Below, in pieces: positions 6,920 to 10,154 of a stretch of DNA of 10,154 nucleotides (the first letter of the stretch is position 1; every line of letters starts with the position of its first letter). The position numbers and the translations under genes are program-made. The notes beneath the pieces were generated by a model that ran no database searches, was not told where the DNA came from, and was given only the letters and a program-made list of their open reading frames with translations. Source of the stretch: JAXGRD01 sp050946655. GTDB lineage: Bacteria; Bacillota; Clostridia; Peptostreptococcales; Anaerovoracaceae. The stretch lies in assembly GCA_050946655.1 (NCBI GenBank), contig JBMNVE010000066.1, positions 1 to 10,154 on the forward strand, in the 5' to 3' direction.

Positions 6920-8312
6920 CAAAATTTTCACAAGAATGGGTGATGGGTCTATCGTCTATATGACCCCCGAGGAAATTCGGGCGGATATCAAGGCCGGCGT
7001 GGAAGACGCGGTGAAGAGAGGCAAGATCGATCCCCTTACTCAGGAAGAAATGGACAAAATATTCGATATTGTCGCCATGCCGGGAGGGGTTGTGGGGGTG
7101 CATCCCGAAGATGCAGTAGTGACGACCAATGACTCCGGCTCAGACAAGATCAGTACCAAGTGCGGTATCCCCATAGAGAGAAGCGTCAACGCCATGATCC
7201 ACGAAAGGGTCCTGGGGGGCGACTCGGTGGATATCGGGTACAGCGATTACAATTATAAGACGGTAAAAGGGGTGGCAAAGAGAGAAGCCGCTGTACTGAA
7301 GCATGCGCTCACCAAGACCACCATGCCCGTATACTACGGTGCCATGCCAAACTTGGGATTCTACACCAAGCCTGACGGCCCTGTAGACAACTGGGCGGTC
7401 CTCCTGCCGGAAGGCAAGATACAAGAAGCCTTGGCGGCACAGGAAGAAGCCGTAGGGTATTCCGTAGATGACATAACCTTCGTGGCAAAGCAGATGTACG
7501 ATGCGGGGGCTGACGGCATTGAGCTGGACACCTGCGGCGCGGCGGGAGATGCGGACTTTTTAGCGGCCTTGCTGGCAACAGAGAAAATTACCTCGGAGTT
7601 TCCGGATATGCCTGTCATTATGGGGATGGCAGGAGAATTTATCCTGGGTATGCACGGTAGGTTGAAGTACGACGGGGTACGCCTAGCCGGACTTTATCCC
7701 CACAAGCAGGTGGCTCTGGCGGAAAAGGCGGGAGTGTCCATATTCGGCGCAGTGGTGAATACCAACTGTAACGCTTCATTCCCTTGGAACATCGCAAGAG
7801 TTTGCACCTTCGTCAAGGCCACTACTGCGGTGGCAAACATCCCCGTGCATGTAGATGCGGGAATGGGCGTAGGGGGGATCCCCATGTGCGAAAACCTTCC
7901 TGCCGATGCGGTGACCAGGGCGGATAAGTGCCTCATCGAAATCGGCAAAGCCGACGGGTTGTAGATTGGCGTCGGCGATCCCTTGGGCGCAGAAGCGGCC
8001 CACGCGCTGGCGGCAAGTATGGGCGGTGTACGGACGGCAGGAGATATGGTCTTCCGCATGCAGCTTTCGAAAAAGATGAAAATCAACGAAGCCAAGGCGT
8101 ATGTAGCGAACAAGCTGGGGATCACCCTGGAAGAACTCAGCGATGTGGTGACCATGTCCGATATCCGGGAAGAAAGAGGATTCGGCCTGGGGAACATGGA
8201 ACCCGACGCAACGGGGAACATAGGGATGGAAGCCAAGTTCCGCATCGCAGAAGCGTTGGATATCAAGATCAATAGTGTGGAGAGATTCAAGGAAAGAGCG
8301 GGACTCAAGTAG
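6909..8312 (+). CDS. mtbB: Dimethylamine:corrinoid methyltransferase MtbB, TAG read as pyrrolysine
   Basis: 467 aa if TAG at 7962-7964 is decoded as pyrrolysine (residue 352). It demethylates dimethylamine to monomethylamine, methylating the corrinoid protein, and so takes the product of MttB. The protein before the TAG (EIGKADGL) and after it (IGVGDPLGAEAA) is continuous in frame, and residue 352 of 467 fits the M. barkeri protein (pyrrolysine 356). No ATG or GTG with a ribosome binding site precedes the second part, so two separate genes are unlikely. Start: GGAGG 4 bases before ATG 6909, inside the end of mttB (11-base overlap); the frame also extends upstream to ATG 6852, but that would lie within mttB without a good site. 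The gene ends in TAG (8310-8312), which must act as stop although an earlier TAG is sense; readthrough would add 24 residues to TAA 8382-8384. Confidence 0.93.
7962..7964 (+). other. In-frame TAG, pyrrolysine codon of mtbB
   Basis: Codon 352 of mtbB, with an intact family-like frame on both sides and a position close to the known pyrrolysine site. Unlike the mttB TAG, no simple stem-loop is apparent immediately downstream. Confidence 0.9.
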
Positions 8313-8403
8313 ACAGACAAGGAGTTTGTCCAAAGAGAGAAGCAAAACCTTAAAAACCCACAAATCTTGAAAATGTTATTTTAAATAGTGAGAGGAGGAT
8401 ACA
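8313..8403 (+). other. Intergenic gap between mtbB and the transporter gene
   Basis: 91 bases without a separate gene. It holds a short GACAA/TTGTC hairpin with a 5-base loop (8316-8330) just after the mtbB TAG, an in-frame continuation of mtbB up to TAA (8382-8384), and the AGGAGG ribosome binding site of the next gene (8393-8398). No U-tract follows the hairpin, so it is not an intrinsic terminator and the transporter is probably co-transcribed. Confidence 0.6.
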
Positions 8404-9846
8404 ATGGGAAGAAAAATACCCATGTGGCAAATTCTGATCGTCATCGTTTTTGTTGTGGCGGCATTGCTGTACACGGTAATCGGGTATAATGGTTACATTC
8501 AAATCCCACTGATCTGTGGCGGTGCGGTTGCCGCCATCGTCGCCATCTTAAACGGATGGAAGTGGAGTTACTTGGAAAAAGGAATATTGAACAGTATCGA
8601 CGGAGCCATGCAAGCCTGTCTGATCCTGCTTGCAGTAGGATGCCTTATCGGAACATGGATCGAAGGGGGCGTAGTGCCTACCATGATCTACTACGGATTG
8701 ATGCTGCTGAAGCCGGGGATCTTTTTGGTGGCTACCTGTATCATCTGTGCCATCGTATCTTTGGCCACCGGATCATCCTGGACCACCGCCGGCACCGTGG
8801 GCATCGCCCTCATCGGTGTCAGTTCGGGGCTTGGGATCCCCTTGCCCATCACGGCGGGTGCCATCATTTCCGGCGCTTATTTCGGAGACAAGATGTCTCC
8901 TCTATCCGACTCTACCAATCTGGCTCCTGCCATGGCGGGGTCCAACCTATTTGATCACATCAGGCACATGGTGTGGACAGTAACCCCTTCCCTGATCATC
9001 GCGGTGATCCTGTTCGGTATCATCGGGATGCGCTATAGCGGATCGACGGATACGGCACAAGTTACAGAGCTGATGAAGGTGATGCAGGAAAACTTCTACA
9101 TTTCACCTATTCTGCTCATCCCGCCTGCATTCGTTATTGTGATGGTGATTTTCCGAATTCCCGCACTGCCGGGCTTGTTCGCAGGAGCCCTCTTAGGTGC
9201 CCTGTGTGCCGTGTTCCTCCAAGGAACCAACTTCATGGAGACCATGACTTATGTCATGTATGACGGCTATGTATCGGAGACGGGCGTCAAGTTCGTAGAT
9301 AGTCTGCTTACTCGGGGAGGTCTGAAATCTATGATGTACCCCATTACCATCGTATTTTGCGCAATGATCCTTGCCGGTGTACTGGATTCGTCCAATATGA
9401 TCCATACTCTGGTCATGAGCTTTATGCGGTTTGTCAAGGGGACCGGATCTCTGGTCCTTCTCACCGTAGCCACCTGCATCGCCACCAATCTGCTTTGTGC
9501 GGACCAGTACGTGGCCATCGTGGTTCCGGGAAGAATGTACAAGGAGATCTACGAGGATAGAAGGCTAAAGAACAAAAACCTATCCAGGGTGCTGGAGGAC
9601 GCGGGGACCATGACATCGGGACTGATCCCCTGGACCACTTGCGGAGCCTATATGTCCGCGACCCTAGGGGTTGCCACCTTGACCTACATGCCCTATTGCT
9701 TCCTGAACCTGTGTAATCCTTTAGTATCCATCTTCTACGGCTTTACCGGAATCAGTATGGAAAAAATGACAGAAGAAGAATATCAGAAGGTTTTGGCAAG
9801 AAGAGAGGCGGAGAAAATCGCAGCAGAAAAGGCTATGATGGCGTAA
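8404..9846 (+). CDS. nhaC: NhaC-family Na+/H+ antiporter-type transporter
   Basis: 480 aa polytopic membrane protein with roughly 11-12 hydrophobic segments between residues 8 and 450. Family marks are TGSSWTTAGTVG (122-133), the highly characteristic GDKMSPLSDSTNLAP (161-175), the LCADQY stretch (364-369), and SRVLEDAGTMTSGLIPWTT (394-412). The C-terminal tail (about 452-480) is charged and probably cytoplasmic. The NhaC family covers Na+/H+ antiport and substrate-coupled exchange such as malate/lactate exchangers. Position: last gene of the methylamine operon, AGGAGG 5 bases before ATG, followed by a terminator. Methanogen methylamine operons carry dedicated permeases (mttP, mtbP) in comparable positions, so a role in amine uptake or in ion/pH balance during methylammonium use is a reasonable inference, but the substrate is not shown by sequence. 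Confidence 0.88.
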   Translation: MGRKIPMWQILIVIVFVVAALLYTVIGYNGYIQIPLICGGAVAAIVAILNGWKWSYLEKGILNSIDGAMQACLILLAVGCLIGTWIEGGVVPTMIYYGLMLLKPGIFLVATCIICAIVSLATGSSWTTAGTVGIALIGVSSGLGIPLPITAGAIISGAYFGDKMSPLSDSTNLAPAMAGSNLFDHIRHMVWTVTPSLIIAVILFGIIGMRYSGSTDTAQVTELMKVMQENFYISPILLIPPAFVIVMVIFRIPALPGLFAGALLGALCAVFLQGTNFMETMTYVMYDGYVSETGVKFVDSLLTRGGLKSMMYPITIVFCAMILAGVLDSSNMIHTLVMSFMRFVKGTGSLVLLTVATCIATNLLCADQYVAIVVPGRMYKEIYEDRRLKNKNLSRVLEDAGTMTSGLIPWTTCGAYMSATLGVATLTYMPYCFLNLCNPLVSIFYGFTGISMEKMTEEEYQKVLARREAEKIAAEKAMMA

Positions 9847-9888
9847 TGGAGGATCATCACCCATCGGTAACTAAAAATTGCCCATCAT

Positions 9889-9932
9889 AAAAGTTGGGGC
9901 GGAGAGAAGGAAAGTCTCTGCCCCAACTTTTT
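9889..9932 (+). terminator. Strong intrinsic terminator closing the methylamine operon
   Basis: Twelve-base perfect outer stem, AAAAGTTGGGGC (9889-9900) with GCCCCAACTTTT (9920-9931), then an inner AGAGA/TCTCT stem with a GG bulge on the 5' side and a 7-base loop. It ends in a T run, and the A run on the other side means it could also work on the minus strand. It lies 42 bases after the transporter stop. Confidence 0.92.
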
Positions 9933-10032
9933 AAATCGCGTCCTTGCTGAACCTCACCGGTTGGACTTTTCTCTGCTGTCCAAGGGCGATCGTGTGTTGA
10001 CTAAATAGTCTGCACGGCTAAAATCTTGGGTA
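9933..10032. other. Intergenic stretch after the terminator, no gene seen
   Basis: About 100 bases without a supported gene. Two small inverted repeats are visible: TTGGAC (9961-9966) with GTCCAA (9978-9983) across an 11-base loop, and GACTA-AA-TAGTC (9999-10010). Neither has a T tract or other mark that would give it a function. Confidence 0.4.
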
Positions 10033-10154
10033 TCATTGGTATGAGGGGTCAAGTCCCTTTTTGTGTGTAAATTCATTTCCTGTATAAACTCCTGTCATCC
10101 AGATCTCCGAATGATCCCTTACGCTGTCTTCAGTAAAGCCATCTGTCTCTTTGC
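10033..10154 (-). CDS. Possible 3' end of an unknown minus-strand gene, cut by the window edge
   Basis: On the minus strand one frame is open from the right edge through 39 codons to TGA (10035-10033), while the other five frames are stopped. The peptide looks protein-like (DHSEIWMTGVY and TGNEFTHKKGL within it), but I do not recognise the family. It would be convergent with the methylamine operon, and the bidirectional-looking terminator at 9889-9932 lies between them. It is too short to exclude a chance frame or a degraded remnant. Confidence 0.3.
   Translation of the reverse strand, partial: KETDGFTEDSVRDHSEIWMTGVYTGNEFTHKKGLDPSYQ

Noticed and set aside
6909..8312. mtbB as a truncated 351-residue protein followed by a small separate gene
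   Set aside because: The C-terminal 115 residues are required family sequence in frame, and the TAG coincides with the pyrrolysine position; a second nonsense mutation at exactly this site is implausible.
8316..8330. Terminator between mtbB and the transporter gene
   Set aside because: The stem has only 5 base pairs and no T run follows it.
1..10154. tRNA-Pyl, other pyl genes, CRISPR array, insertion sequence or prophage genes
   Set aside because: Looked for on both strands; no cloverleaf with CUA anticodon, no regular repeat-spacer pattern and no transposase or integrase sequence was seen.

Overview
The window looks like chromosome from a strictly anaerobic, pyrrolysine-using Clostridia-type Bacillota. 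The sequence grounds are: two methylamine methyltransferase genes with an in-frame TAG at the family's pyrrolysine position, a SEDS/penicillin-binding-protein pair of clostridial style with an FHA domain fused to the SEDS protein, strong AGGAGG ribosome binding sites, and a PocR-AraC regulator. Genus cannot be read from the window; coding GC looks near 50%, and the regulator/operon intergenic region is clearly more AT-rich.

Layout. Minus strand, right to left: a PocR-domain AraC-family regulator (3347-4582), a SEDS glycosyltransferase with an N-terminal FHA domain (1495-3288, TTG start), and a class B-like penicillin-binding transpeptidase (119-1498) overlapping it by ATGA. Plus strand, divergent from the regulator: a corrinoid protein (4779-5420), trimethylamine methyltransferase MttB read through a TAG (5435-6919), dimethylamine methyltransferase MtbB read through a TAG (6909-8312), and an NhaC-family transporter (8404-9846), closed by a strong intrinsic terminator (9889-9932). 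The left 118 bases carry no gene I recognise. The right 220 bases hold at most the tail of an unknown minus-strand gene.

How the genes work together. The plus-strand operon encodes the first half of methylamine catabolism. MttB and MtbB would move a methyl group from trimethylamine and dimethylamine onto the cobalt of the shared corrinoid protein. A methyltransferase encoded elsewhere (in bacteria expected to be an MtrH-like methyl-tetrahydrofolate enzyme) would take it off. The NhaC-type protein probably handles ion balance or amine/sodium/proton exchange. The divergent PocR-AraC protein is the obvious candidate activator. The pylTSBCD genes, a RamA-type reductive activator, the second methyltransferase and a monomethylamine methyltransferase are not in this window, so the system is incomplete here. 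The minus-strand SEDS/PBP pair is an unrelated peptidoglycan synthase module.

The most interesting point is TAG usage. Two TAGs are evidently read as pyrrolysine, while mtbB itself and pbpA end in TAG, so the same codon appears to be both sense and stop, even within one gene.
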